A DNA stretch of 64,000 nucleotides from Unio delphinus (Eukaryota; Mollusca; Bivalvia; Unionida; Unionidae): contig JAQISU010000114.1 in assembly GCA_029339505.1 (NCBI GenBank), positions 4,948,001 through 5,012,000 on the forward strand, read 5' to 3'. The position numbers and the translations under genes were made by a program. Under the pieces are notes generated by a model that worked only from the letters and a program-made list of their open reading frames with translations, searched no databases and was not told the origin of the DNA. This document shows, in pieces, positions 28,315 through 37,781 of this stretch. How positions within the stretch are numbered: position 1 is the stretch's first letter; every line of letters begins with the position of its first letter.

Positions 28315-28632
28315 AGCAGCAGAGAGGGCGAATCAGACAACATTTTTAGACAAGTTTTCACTGAAATCACGCTTAAAATCAATGAAACCAATGACATCAG
28401 ACCCAAAAGTCAATGACATCAGGTCCCAAATATGTGTGTGAATCATGGATTAGGTCCCAAAAAAAATTATGAAAAAATCAATGAAATTAATGAAATCAAA
28501 AACTTTTCAACTATTACATTTTTTGGGAAAAAGGGACTACAACGTCGTTGTCACTCACCCTCTCTGCTGCTATGGGTTAACCGAATATTTGATCCTGTCC
28601 GATACGATATCGTGTTCGAGGGTCATGTAAAT
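28315..28632. repeat. E2 left terminal inverted repeat, including the ATPase 3' end
   Basis: Matches the reverse complement of 42934-43251. The terminal 16-mer (AGCAGCAGAGAGGGCG, one mismatch to the others) is at 28315, and an inward inverted copy is at 28556-28571. The repeat extends past it into the last 19 codons of the ATPase gene (28577-28632). Confidence 0.9.
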
Positions 28633-29248
28633 TTATTGTTACAAATCCGTGGGGGGTAGACTGAGCATGACTAAAGAAATTTCTAAATTGATTAAAGTCC
28701 ATATCAGAACACCATGTCTGCCAAATATTTCGTAGCGTATGTGTATCAACGCCGTTGAATACAGCAAGCATATTACAGTTATCTCTAATCACTTTTGGAA
28801 TCTGAGTGTAGCGTTGAGTGACATAGATCACATCCGTGTTTTTATGCCTGCCTCGGGAAAATATTCTAGCAGGATTTTTTTGATTATCTAACATGACATC
28901 GTCGTATACAACTAAATTGTTGATACTTCCATCGAGGTCATTCACGGATGGTGCCTCGTCAATATCGGTTATAAATTCAATAACATCCTCGCCGGCAATC
29001 TCTGAAGCGTTTTCATTAAAATCTTTTAGCACTTCATAGCATCGTTGGTCGTCTACGCTAGGGGCAATTAAATACAACTTATCCCACTTCATCCATCTCA
29101 TTATTAAATTGAGCAACAATTGCGTTTTACCGGATCCAGATGGTCCGATTATAATTGCGCGGATAGAGTTTGGTAGCGCTGCATGATGCTTCACTGCTTC
29201 TCTTGTTTTAGTCGCTGAAAAATCAATTATATTCATATCTCTATACAT
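28577..29248 (-). CDS. A32/FtsK-HerA-like DNA packaging ATPase (E2, 223 aa)
   Basis: Same motifs as in E1: IIIGPSGSGKTQLL (Walker A), NLVVYDDVML (Walker B) and RGRHKNTDVIYVTQRY. It differs from E1 by a one-codon deletion in WQTWC-SDMD and scattered conservative substitutions, with no stop or frame change. The 3' end is part of the terminal inverted repeat, so gene and repeat cannot evolve independently. The start codon is 5 bp from the divergent zinc-ribbon ATG; MNIIDF, five codons in, is an alternative start. Confidence 0.92.
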   Translation of the reverse strand: MYRDMNIIDFSATKTREAVKHHAALPNSIRAIIIGPSGSGKTQLLLNLIMRWMKWDKLYLIAPSVDDQRCYEVLKDFNENASEIAGEDVIEFITDIDEAPSVNDLDGSINNLVVYDDVMLDNQKNPARIFSRGRHKNTDVIYVTQRYTQIPKVIRDNCNMLAVFNGVDTHTLRNIWQTWCSDMDFNQFRNFFSHAQSTPHGFVTINLHDPRTRYRIGQDQIFG

Positions 29249-29253
29249 AAATT

Positions 29254-29451
29254 ATGGATCTATATTGCGTGAAGTGTAAGGCGCGTACTGGTACAGATGA
29301 CTTGACGACGATTACAACTAAAAATAACCGATCAGCGCTTTCTGGTAAATGCGTACAGTGTAGTACAAAGAAATTTAGATTTGTTTCTAAACCCAAGGAA
29401 CCCAAGGAACCTTTAAAAAAAAACGAGGAGGTGATATCGCTGCCAAATTAG
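29254..29451 (+). CDS. zinc-ribbon N-terminal part of the PLA2 protein (E2, zero frame)
   Basis: MDLYCVKCKART and GKCVQCSTKKF give the same two CxxC pairs as in E1. The Lys/Pro-rich linker ends in CCTTTAAAAAAAAAC (29410-29424), where the zero frame reads TTA AAA AAA. It stops 25 codons or fewer later at 29449-29451. The -1 frame entered at this run is open for 119 codons and holds the PLA2 domain. The product could be the short zinc ribbon, the fusion, or both. Confidence 0.72.
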   Translation: MDLYCVKCKARTGTDDLTTITTKNNRSALSGKCVQCSTKKFRFVSKPKEPKEPLKKNEEVISLPN

Positions 29452-29783
29452 CAAAACTCCCTGGAACCCCATGGGCAAAATACCCCAGAGAAAAACACCT
29501 TCCAGGGTATAGTTATTGTGGACCGGGAACAAGACTTGATATCAGACTCAATGATCAAAATCAGTCCCGACTCGGTGAGGAACCAATAAACGCTATTGAT
29601 AAGGCCTGTCACCTTCATGATGTTGCTTATAAAAGCAGCAATTTGCAACACAGGCATCTAGCAGATGTGAAATTAATTCATGCGTTGAATTCTATCACTG
29701 ATAAATCCTTCAAAGAAAAATTGGCTTCATTTTTGATAAAATCAGCTATGAAAAGTAAATTGATGTTAGGTGCTGGTAATTAA
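29424..29783 (+). CDS. PLA2-like domain in the -1 frame, no ATG of its own (E2)
   Basis: An open frame of 119 codons ending at TAA 29781-29783. It starts with a Gly/Lys-rich linker (GGDIAAKLAKLPGTPW), then GYSYCGPGT (calcium loop) and DKACHLHDVAY (catalytic His-Asp). The first ATG in this frame lies near 29750, after the active site, so independent translation from an ATG would not give the enzyme. The frame joins the zinc-ribbon frame at a TTTAAAAAAAAA run. Parvovirus-type PLA2 domains act in membrane escape of virions; fusion to a zinc ribbon is inferred here from frame geometry, which is the same in E1 at this junction. Confidence 0.75.
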   Translation, partial: RGGDIAAKLAKLPGTPWAKYPREKHLPGYSYCGPGTRLDIRLNDQNQSRLGEEPINAIDKACHLHDVAYKSSNLQHRHLADVKLIHALNSITDKSFKEKLASFLIKSAMKSKLMLGAGN

Positions 29784-29790
29784 TAACAAC

Positions 29791-30735
29791 ATGGAATCTA
29801 TTTACTATTCTCCAAGAGGATACTGGAAGGGTAACGCTGCAATCAGTAAACTCGCTAGCGCCGCAAAAGTGAAAAAAACCACTGCGGCTCATTGGTTATC
29901 CAAACAGGCACTATGGCAAATTTATCTACCACCGCCTAAACAAATTCAATTCTCGCATTTTGATGTGACCTTTCCTAATGAAGTTCATCAGGCTGATCTA
30001 TTATTTCTGCCACATGATCGTGGTTACAAATATGCGTTAACTGTAGTTGATATTGCAAGTCGATACAAAGAAGCAGAACCGTTAAAAACAAAATCGGCCA
30101 CTGAAGTCGCTTCTGCATTTGAAAGGATTTATCGACGAGGTCCTCTGCACTGGCCAAATCTGTTACAAGTTGACCCGGGCAAGGAATTTCAGGGTGCAGT
30201 GTTATCTACAATGAAATATCACAATGTCGCTATCAGACGAGGGCATACTGCACTGCATCGTGATCAGGCCATTGTAGAACGGTTTAATAAAACCCTTGCT
30301 GAACGGTTATTTGGATATCAATATGCAAAAGAATTCATCCAAGAAAAAAGATCCCGTGAATGGGTTAAGAGATTACCAGGTGTAGTTACCGCACTGAATA
30401 ACGAGATTACTAGAACCATCAACATGAAACCTATCAACGCGATTAAAAAGAAGTCGATACCTGAAAAACCACAAAAAGATTTCAAAGAACCAATTCTTGG
30501 TAGTAATGTCATTGTGAGGTATTTATATGAACCAGGAGAGCTTGAGGGTGGTACAAAAAGGGCTACTGATCCTATTTGGAGCGTCACTACGCATAAGATA
30601 TCTAGTATAACACGATCTACGGGTAGACTTCCAATCTATAAACTGGATTCAACTGCCCCTCAGCGTGGGTTTACTAGACAACAACTACAAGTAATTCCTG
30701 ACGATACTCAATTACCACCGCATGGTCTTAACTAG
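29791..30735 (+). CDS. DDE integrase (rve type, E2, 314 aa)
   Basis: Catalytic residues sit in HQADLLFL, LLQVDPGKEF and AIVERFNKTL, in the same positions as in E1. It lacks a 7-codon stretch present in E1 after KKKSIP. The ATG is at 29791, 7 bp after the PLA2 stop. The last 8 bp overlap the end of the convergent polymerase-helicase-HNH gene, as in E1. The frame is intact, so a functional enzyme cannot be excluded. Confidence 0.95.
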   Translation: MESIYYSPRGYWKGNAAISKLASAAKVKKTTAAHWLSKQALWQIYLPPPKQIQFSHFDVTFPNEVHQADLLFLPHDRGYKYALTVVDIASRYKEAEPLKTKSATEVASAFERIYRRGPLHWPNLLQVDPGKEFQGAVLSTMKYHNVAIRRGHTALHRDQAIVERFNKTLAERLFGYQYAKEFIQEKRSREWVKRLPGVVTALNNEITRTINMKPINAIKKKSIPEKPQKDFKEPILGSNVIVRYLYEPGELEGGTKRATDPIWSVTTHKISSITRSTGRLPIYKLDSTAPQRGFTRQQLQVIPDDTQLPPHGLN

Positions 30736-33700
30736 CACCCTTGCGTCTATTACACTCAAGACAAGTCAACATCACATTATTTCTGACATGACCGAGATTG
30801 TTATTTTTTCTGTCTACGGTGAATTGGCGAGGATCCTTATCCGAATACTGCCAACGCATTATACAATTGCAACTCGCGCAGTGATTATTCTGTTGTTTCT
30901 TCAAAGTGATTATTAATTCAGCATCAATATCAAATTCTCGTTGTTTTTTTTTGTCCTGTTGTTTGTAACCGGATAGTTTTTTTATCAATAATATCATTAT
31001 CATCACCAATGATTTCATTATCGCCACCAATGATTTCATCATCGCCTGACTCTGTCAGGACAATTCTTCGAAGTTGATTTATTTTTCGTACTCTAGACAC
31101 TGCGAGATAGACTAAATTCGACCATTCTATGCGATTATCTACCATCCAAACAATTGTATCCGATATAGTCAATCCCTGTGAAGAGTGTATTGTTGCTGCA
31201 TAACCTAGCGTCCATGGGGATTTATTAGCACGCAATGCATCTTCAACGACATTGATATCAACCAGCACAATATCATTTAATACGAGAATCTGTCTTTGAA
31301 ATCCTTCGGATTTTGGTCCTGGAATATCAACTTCGATGTTCTGTTTTCGTGTATCCGATGGCCTATAACATAACGGTACTGGAAGTGTTGCAAATTTTTG
31401 TTTATGCAATTCAAATAACTTCATCTGAAGTGTGTCCCTGACTATTTTTCTACTTGCAATGATTAAATCATTTGGTCTCCACATTTCCCAGAAATCATTC
31501 ATGGGAGTTTCCGAAATTATTTCACGGGTTATTTCACACTGGATTCTATCCGGTTGTAATCTAATTAGTTTCTTCAATTCTTTTAATTTTTCATCAAGTG
31601 ATCTATGATCGGTATCAATTTCTTCATAATAGTCTACAAAACCCTTTAGCCATTCATGGGGGGATGCACCGACAAATGGTGGTGGTTGGCCGTGATCACC
31701 GCACATGACGACTTTTGTATTCTTCAATAACAACCACTCAAGAAATATTTTTAAGACATCTTCTGACACTGTGTCTATTTCATCCCAAATGATTATTTCA
31801 GGAATAAATTTCTCTCCCATGCGCTCAGGAGTCCATTTATCTCCCTTCCATCGGAAAAAGCTGTGATAAGTGCAAGCATTTACCCCTCGTTGTTTCATCT
31901 CTCTGGCGAGTCTGTGAGTCGGTGTTAGCACAATCATGTTTGATTTCCCACGATATAACTCAATTGCCCGGGTTGTTTTTCCTGACCCACCACAGCCGTT
32001 TAAATAAACTGTTTTATACAGGCATATTGGATCAGAAATCGGTGGTGCACTAGAAAATTCTGAACACTGATTGCTTTCTAAGTAATTATTTTCAATGGTA
32101 ACATCTGCTGATGGAATATAATCATGAATCATTTCTTTCTTAATTCTCCATGATCCCCATTTCTCGTTGCCAGTAGCCTTAAAATCAGCCATTTTGCTAT
32201 TTATGTAAAATGAGTCAGTAGCAACTCTAACTGCGGTGGTAGGAAATCTATTGATCATTGAAAATAAATTAATAGAAGCATAACCAAGCATAGAAGCTCT
32301 CAAATGTGTGTACTGCGGATGGTATCCATCAGTGTAAGTAACAATTGTACCCAATTTGGTTCCATCGGACATAAATGCGTCCTTACGATTGACATATAGG
32401 CCCTTATTCGTTAAATCCGCCATTACAAAATCGTATTCAGCGTTGTCTATAATCAATCGTGAAGAATATTTCGTATTATCATCTTTGCCACCTTGGGTAA
32501 ATTTACCGATTATTCTTCGTCCAAGATTTTTTGCTTCATTGTTTCTGATTTCAAATAACTGTCTGGACCAATCCATGATTTGTTGTTCATTAAAATCAGG
32601 AAACAGTTTTCGCTCTTCGCTAATTATTTTTTCTAGATCAGGTTGTGGTAACCAGACTGATTTCTGTGCCCGATAGGATATAATTGCTTCACTGACAATT
32701 AATGATTTTAACATCTTACAATCAAGCATATACCGTAACAACACTATTGGCATCCAGTGTTTTTCAGACATGTGTTTACCAATCCAAAGATAACTACACG
32801 GATGAAGTCCTTCAGCCATTTCAAATGATACCACACAAGCGAATCCGGTTAAATCAAAATCAGGAAGTGGTCCATTAATAGCAACGCGGGTCATTTCGTG
32901 TGTAGGGTGTCCAAATCGTTTGAAATATTTCTCGCATTCTCCATACCCAAGAAAACTTCCTGGATAATACGCAATCATATCAACTGAAATAACGGAATCA
33001 GAGGTGTATTTTCTGTTCCATAATCCGCCGTGGCCGTATTCAAGACAGGACAATTTGACATCTGATAAAAACTCACTTCGTGTTGGTTTCCACGCGTTTT
33101 TCTTTCTAGCAAAATGCGCTGCAATGGATGGTACTGTGAAACAGTTTGCTAATAATTGATCGTCTTCTTCTCCGTCCTCAGAAAACTCACTAGCTAGTTG
33201 TTTCATTTGATTCTGCAGTTCTTCAGTACGGTATAATTCTCCGTTGGGCCTTACAAACTGATCAAATCTGCATTCCTCGTCTGACTTACTATGAAATAGC
33301 CACGCTGACACAGGATCGTTTTTACTCAAATGGTAAATAGCATCAAATAATTTCTGCTCGGTAAAACATTCTTCAGGTCCCAACCCTGCTGGGGATAGAT
33401 ATTTTACGGTTCTATCCCGTGGAAATATTGTTACTGCAGATGACCACGCGTGTTCGTTATGATCAATAATTTCAATGGGAACCCCCTGTGATTTATATTT
33501 CGATTCGTATAATACTTCTCCGGTGATTGTTCTTACCGATATTGGAAATCTTAATGATTTTTCTAATTTAGTTATATCCTGAATTGTTGCTCCATGCTCT
33601 TTTACCGTGAACTCCCACTCGGTTATTTTTTTTTCGTCTTAGATCAGTGAGTTTATTTCCCCGGGATGCATTTGTGAAGTGTTCTATTATTCGTTCTGCT

Positions 33701-34609
33701 ACACAATTGAGCCCTGTCGAATATTTCATGGGTGCTAGTTTTGAAATATCAGGTTTTTCATTGAGCGGATAGATCCCGTAAACAACTGCTGTGACAGGAT
33801 AAGATCTTTCGTAGTAGGGTTTATCAATTCCAGTCAAAATTCCCGGTTTGGAATCCTGATTCACGGTGACAGTTTTTTTGCCCTTGAGAATGGGTTCAAA
33901 TTTATCCTTAATAATCCATTTGCCATTCTCACGGATAATGAATTTGATTCGGAAAAAATGACTTTTTTCCCCAACACGTGAAATGATCACTGCTGCCTTT
34001 TCATCATTCATGGTAGCGTCAACAACACCATCAATTCGAAATGTTGACCAACAATAAGATGCTCCATCACGCTTGAATTCATTAAAACAGTCTCTGATGG
34101 GTTTATCAAGAATTTTATTCTTGGGTGTATTAGAAACTATATCAAGATTGAATTGAGCATCCTTCCATGGTGATCTCATGTTTCCGTCTTTTGGACGTTT
34201 GTTACGTTTTTTTGGGTCTATCGCGATTAAATCTAGGATTGATTTTCAATAATCTCTTAAATTCTTTCATATTTCCGTCTATTGGGCGTTTGTTACGCTT
34301 TTTGGGTCTATCGCGATTAAATCTAGGATTGATTTTCAATAATCTCTTAAACTCTTTCATGTTTCCGTCTCTTGGACGTTTGTTACGTTTGTTTCCGTCT
34401 ATTGGACGTTTTTTGGGTCTATCGAGATTAAATCTAGGATTGATTTTTAATAATCTCTTAAACTCTTTCATGTTTCCGTCTCTTGGGCGTTTTTGACGTT
34501 TTTTTGGTCTATCGAGATTAAATCTAGGATTGATTTTCAATAATCTCTTGAACTCTCTATCAGCATTGAATTTAGCATTTGTCGAAGTCAATCTCTTGAA
34601 CTCCTTCAT
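30728..34609 (-). pseudogene. PolB-SF1 helicase-HNH fusion gene, broken (E2)
   Basis: Same domain order as in E1. The start is ATG 34607-34609, then basic repeats to 34210. The polymerase region follows, with motif A (DMIAYYPGSF) and motif C (VATDSFYI), then the helicase (GCGGSGKTT, IIIWDEI, GDHGQPPP, VYLAVSR) and the HNH-like zinc domain at 30728-30880. There are three one-base frame changes, each in an A run: about 34207-34213, about 33628-33636 and 30977-30983. None coincides with the breaks in E1. Between them the frames are open; the longest piece, about 33637-30930, covers most of the polymerase and all helicase motifs. A divergent promoter with TATATAAA lies in the 24 bp before the start. 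Confidence 0.85.
34210..34609 (-). repeat. tandem repeats at the polymerase N-terminus (E2)
   Basis: About five coding units with the core FKRLLKINPRFN(L/R)DRPKKR, alternating with RPxDGNMKE linkers; the first is diverged. Near-identity of the DNA units indicates recent homogenisation. Confidence 0.85.
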
Positions 34610-34633
34610 GCTATATAAAAAACAAACATTTAA
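34610..34633. promoter_or_regulatory. 24-bp divergent spacer with TATATAAA
   Basis: Separates the polymerase ATG (minus strand) from the Cys-rich gene ATG (plus strand). It contains TATATAAA. In E1 the equivalent spacer (11816-11839) is mutated and the polymerase start codon is lost. Confidence 0.4.
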
Positions 34634-35029
34634 ATGAAAGTTTTATGTATAATGAATCACTGCAAATGGCTCATGATGGGAAATGTAACCCCGTGTAACA
34701 AATCATGCAGAAAAAATGAATACTGTAGGTATCATATGCAAAGTTTTCGACGTGGAAGTCTTGGTCCGTTACCCTGTATTCGATGTGGGGTTGGGGTCAA
34801 GGGAAGATCACAATTGTGTAGTGATTGTGGTGGTAAGCGATATAGGGAATTGAAGCGTTATTATGATAAAAGAATAAAAAATGGACAATCTATCAGAAAT
34901 TATGACCCTGAAAAGGCCCTTGACCCTGACAACATCAAGGATAAAATCATAAGAACCCCGCAAGACTATATCGAAAGATTTTCCAGTGATGTAATTATTG
35001 AACCAAACACTGAATTAGACAAACAATAG
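34634..35029 (+). CDS. Cys-rich, probably zinc-binding protein (E2, 131 aa)
   Basis: Homologue of the E1 gene at 11438-11815. The CxxC pairs PCIRCG and LCSDCGG and the upstream NHCKW, PCNKSC and YCRYH cysteines are kept. The highly conserved helix is KRYRELKRYYDKRIKNGQS. A six-residue insertion sits before the IRTPQDYIERF motif. Both copies are open, so the gene was under selection. Function unknown; it leads a probable co-oriented cluster with the HNH gene (10 bp apart) and the 133-aa gene. Confidence 0.6.
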   Translation: MKVLCIMNHCKWLMMGNVTPCNKSCRKNEYCRYHMQSFRRGSLGPLPCIRCGVGVKGRSQLCSDCGGKRYRELKRYYDKRIKNGQSIRNYDPEKALDPDNIKDKIIRTPQDYIERFSSDVIIEPNTELDKQ

Positions 35030-35039
35030 AATAGTATAT

Positions 35040-35534
35040 ATGGACCAAGAATTCAGACCACATCCAGTGATTACAAAATATGAAGCATCCAGTGATGGTG
35101 TTGTAAGACACTGTAGAATGAAGAAACCGGTCGGTTTTGTGAGTAATCAAGGGTATTTTAGGTTTACTGTTGGAAAGAAAACTTATCACAATCATCGTTT
35201 CGTATTTGAATGTTTTAATGGATTGATCAAAGATGGTTTTGTTATTTATCACAAGGATTCTAATCCAAATAATAATTCTGTATCAAATCTGCAGGCTATC
35301 ACACTGAGTGAGAATTCCAAACAAGGAAAGACTGGCACTTGCAAAACGGTTGGGAAGAGACCTGTGACATCTTTGAATACAACAACTGATGAAGAAATGA
35401 TTTTTCAATCAATGAATGAAGCCGGAAAATATTTCAATATCTGTCCGACTTCTGTACAAAAAGTTGCAGGGGGGATTTATCGATCGGCTATTTCAAAAAA
35501 GACGGGGCAAAAAGTTCAATTTAGTTATGTCTAA
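35040..35534 (+). CDS. HNH endonuclease with NUMOD-like domains, altered active site (E2, 164 aa)
   Basis: Same three-part layout as E1: NUMOD4-like N-terminus, HNH core with HRFVFECFNG and SNPNNNSVSNLQAIT, NUMOD1-like tail (SMNEAGKYFNICPTSVQKVAGG). The conserved D-H of the core reads Y-H here (VIYHKD instead of VIDHKD), which probably weakens or removes metal binding. The frame is otherwise open. Its stop overlaps the next start (TAATG). Confidence 0.78.
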   Translation: MDQEFRPHPVITKYEASSDGVVRHCRMKKPVGFVSNQGYFRFTVGKKTYHNHRFVFECFNGLIKDGFVIYHKDSNPNNNSVSNLQAITLSENSKQGKTGTCKTVGKRPVTSLNTTTDEEMIFQSMNEAGKYFNICPTSVQKVAGGIYRSAISKKTGQKVQFSYV

Positions 35535-35935
35535 TGCGTCATAATTTCCAATTAGAGATATGTCATACTTATAGAATAATGAATTCTGAAAACATGAATA
35601 GCATCATAGTTGAAATAGCAAAATTGAAAAATCAGGATATCAAACTATCAGATGGGTTAAATCCTGATCAAATTGTGTCTGATTTTCAGGATATAGAATA
35701 CGGGGTTAGCACTAACAAATATATGCTACCCAAGAAATATGCACTCATCAAAAAAATTCAGAATTCTATTAAAGACTCTCTTTCATTTTCCAGTGACATC
35801 AGTGTGTTCGTCCCGTTGTATGCTATCGTAGAGGGAATACGAAAAGAATTGGGGTACGAATACGAATTGAAAAAAGAAGTCAACTCTAAAATTAGAAACC
35901 TACGAGCATTAATTCAAGAAAATGAACAATTTTGA
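35534..35935 (+). CDS. conserved hypothetical protein (E2, up to 133 aa)
   Basis: Same length as the E1 copy at 10532-10933, with about 80% identical residues. Mostly helical; no motif recognised. An alternative in-frame start with MNSE is at 35579. The identical length and open frame in both copies, despite surrounding decay, argue for a real gene. Confidence 0.6.
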   Translation: MRHNFQLEICHTYRIMNSENMNSIIVEIAKLKNQDIKLSDGLNPDQIVSDFQDIEYGVSTNKYMLPKKYALIKKIQNSIKDSLSFSSDISVFVPLYAIVEGIRKELGYEYELKKEVNSKIRNLRALIQENEQF

Positions 35936-36010
35936 TTGCCCGACCATTGATTGCCCGACCATTGATTGCCCGACCATTTATCATTCCGACCATTTATCAT
36001 TCCGACCCTC
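35936..36010. repeat. tandem repeat spacer (E2)
   Basis: Three units of TTGATTGCCCGACCA followed by two related units TTTATCATTCCGACC(A/C). It replaces the different repeats found in E1 at 10440-10531. Confidence 0.85.
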
Positions 36011-36082
36011 ATTTTTTTTAGCCGACCCTCAAGGGGGATGTCAAAAATCGATGGACGATGTGTCAGATTGATCAATGGAAAA

Positions 36083-36141
36083 GTGAGGAAACTGTGGTAT
36101 TAATTATTTTATATACAATTTCCACACTTTCCTCATCATTG
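36083..36141. promoter_or_regulatory. inverted-repeat/TATA module, single unit (E2)
   Basis: Arms GTGAGGAAA-CTGTGG and CCACACTTTCCTCAT around TATTAATTATTTTATATA. This is the same element as the two units in E1 (10191-10241, 10318-10370), reversed with the element. It is conserved although the surrounding spacer is not. Confidence 0.55.
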
Positions 36142-36293
36142 ATAGAAGCTGTTATAGGATGAAATAACACTTCCATGACCGTATCAAAAATCATCCGACA
36201 TGTCACTGATGTCAAAAAGGGAGTTGCACGATGGTGTTAGGTCGGGATTGAAAAATTGTTTTGCAATTGAAAAATAGTTTGCGATTTCAAATA

Positions 36294-36949
36294 ATGGTCA
36301 ATGAAGCATTAACAACCCGATTGGCTCGTGAACGACTGGATGCAATCAGGAGATTTGTACCAATTCGTGACTCTGTAAGAAATAAACTGCAACAACGACA
36401 GAGTTTACAAACTGATTTTGCTCTGGGGTCTGAAGAGTTGTTTAAACCAGTAACCACAGCAACGAAAGGAGTAGAGCGTGCTTTACTGGGAGATAGTCCC
36501 GAGACGGGAAAATCTGTTATTGGTGAACTTGAAAAAATAGCAGCGAAAACTGAACAAACAAAACAAATAGAATCAAAGAGAACAGTAGATGATTTACGCA
36601 TGAGATTTAACGAAGAAGGGTTAGCAGCAATTGATGAGACTGATCCAACAGAAATTCCTACGCTTGTTGTTACTTCTTATGAAAACAGAAAAAAAATGTT
36701 GAAACCAGAACATCATAAATATGTTAAGAATTTAACTCACTGGGCTGATATATTCTACAAAATCAAAACTGGAAAAAGTCAAAAAAAGACGGATAGTGCA
36801 TCATACATTGAATATATCAGGATGGTGGATCACGTGTATAATCAATATGAAGAACTAAAACAACAACAAAAACCGCCAAAATTGCAAAGAAAGCGAGAGC
36901 AACCTGCAAAGAAAATATCTTTTTCACCTAAAAAACAACAACTACCACC

Positions 36950-36981
<32 letters not shown>

Positions 36982-37262
36982 ATTTACAAACTACGGATTT
37001 AGAAAAACTAGATGAAGCAGCTGGTTATAGCGGAAGTGGATTGCAAAATCCAAGGATTGGAAACATTTGTCCTGATAGTGTTATCAATGATATATCACGA
37101 TTAGATGTTCTCATTGGAGGAAAACGAGCTGGAAATAATTCACCGGAAATAATTAATGAAGCAGCTGATATCTGTAGACGGTTATTTGCCGGCGGTATCA
37201 TGGATATCAAAACCTATCGAGATTTCATTGACGAGTTAGCAAATGGGTATCATAGTGATTAA
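36294..37262 (+). CDS. coiled-coil protein with acidic run (E2, 322 aa)
   Basis: No family recognised. The N-terminal third is charged and helical (NEALTTRLARERLDAI, SVRNKLQQRQSL). The middle has a conserved-looking segment (YENRKKML, THWADIFYKIKTGKS, YIEYIRMVDHVYNQYEEL), then a basic Pro/Lys-rich linker and ten consecutive Asp (about residue 230). The C-terminal 90 residues (NDISRLDVLIGG, ICRRLF, IKTYRDFIDEL) are the best conserved with E1. LIGG fits the adenain cleavage consensus. ATG 36294 follows the motif CGATTTCAAATA shared with other capsid-side genes. Probably a virion core or scaffold component, by position. Confidence 0.6.
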
Positions 37263-37295
37263 ATAACAATTGAAAACACTATTGTTTTTATAATA

Positions 37296-37727
37296 ATGAT
37301 CATCCATTACAATCATGATAAACCAACCCCCGTCTATGTAGTTAATTCACGGTTTCCAGTTTATAGAGCATACTACGGAGATGGCCTCGGCAATACCATT
37401 TTAGGATTCTTTTCAAGAATGGCCCCAAAAGTGATGCCGTTAGCTAAACAGTTATCAATGAAAGCCATTGATGTTATTCGTGATAAGGGTATTAGTACTG
37501 TTGGAGATCTTGCCGGGAAAGCGTTTTCAACTGCGAAGGATAAAATAACATCATTAGTGGGGCGAAAAAAGAAACCGTTACCGTCTACAGAAGAAATGCC
37601 TGCAAGTGTTAGTAAAATTATAAATAACGCAGTAGATGAAAAACTAGCGTCGATGGTAAATCAAGGAGACCAAAGCAATATTGCAAACATGATAGCGGGA
37701 AGTGGCCTTAAAAAACTACGTCGATGA
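37296..37727 (+). CDS. minor capsid/core protein with amphipathic segment (E2, 143 aa)
   Basis: Homologue of 8497-8955. The N-terminal 60 residues are nearly identical (YNHDKP, YYGDGLGNTI, RMAPKVMPLAKQ). The Lys-rich middle is 4-5 residues shorter, and the tail with MIAGSG is kept. It shares the position 5' of the major capsid gene. A possible pVI-like role in membrane lysis or cementing is an inference from composition only. Confidence 0.55.
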   Translation: MIIHYNHDKPTPVYVVNSRFPVYRAYYGDGLGNTILGFFSRMAPKVMPLAKQLSMKAIDVIRDKGISTVGDLAGKAFSTAKDKITSLVGRKKKPLPSTEEMPASVSKIINNAVDEKLASMVNQGDQSNIANMIAGSGLKKLRR

Positions 37728-37781
37728 AAATGGAAAAATCGTTTACGATTTCACTATTTAGACTCTGATAAATAGAATAAA
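37728..37781 (+). promoter_or_regulatory. conserved upstream region of the major capsid gene (E2)
   Basis: Palindrome AAATCGTTTACGATTT (37736-37751), then a segment with GACTCTGATAAATAGAAT before ATG 37782, at the same spacing as in E1. The GCTAGC site present in E1 is absent. Confidence 0.5.

Noticed and set aside
34167..34496. Plus-strand open frame with LGLSRLNLGLIF repeats
   Set aside because: Antisense shadow of the polymerase N-terminal repeats in E2.
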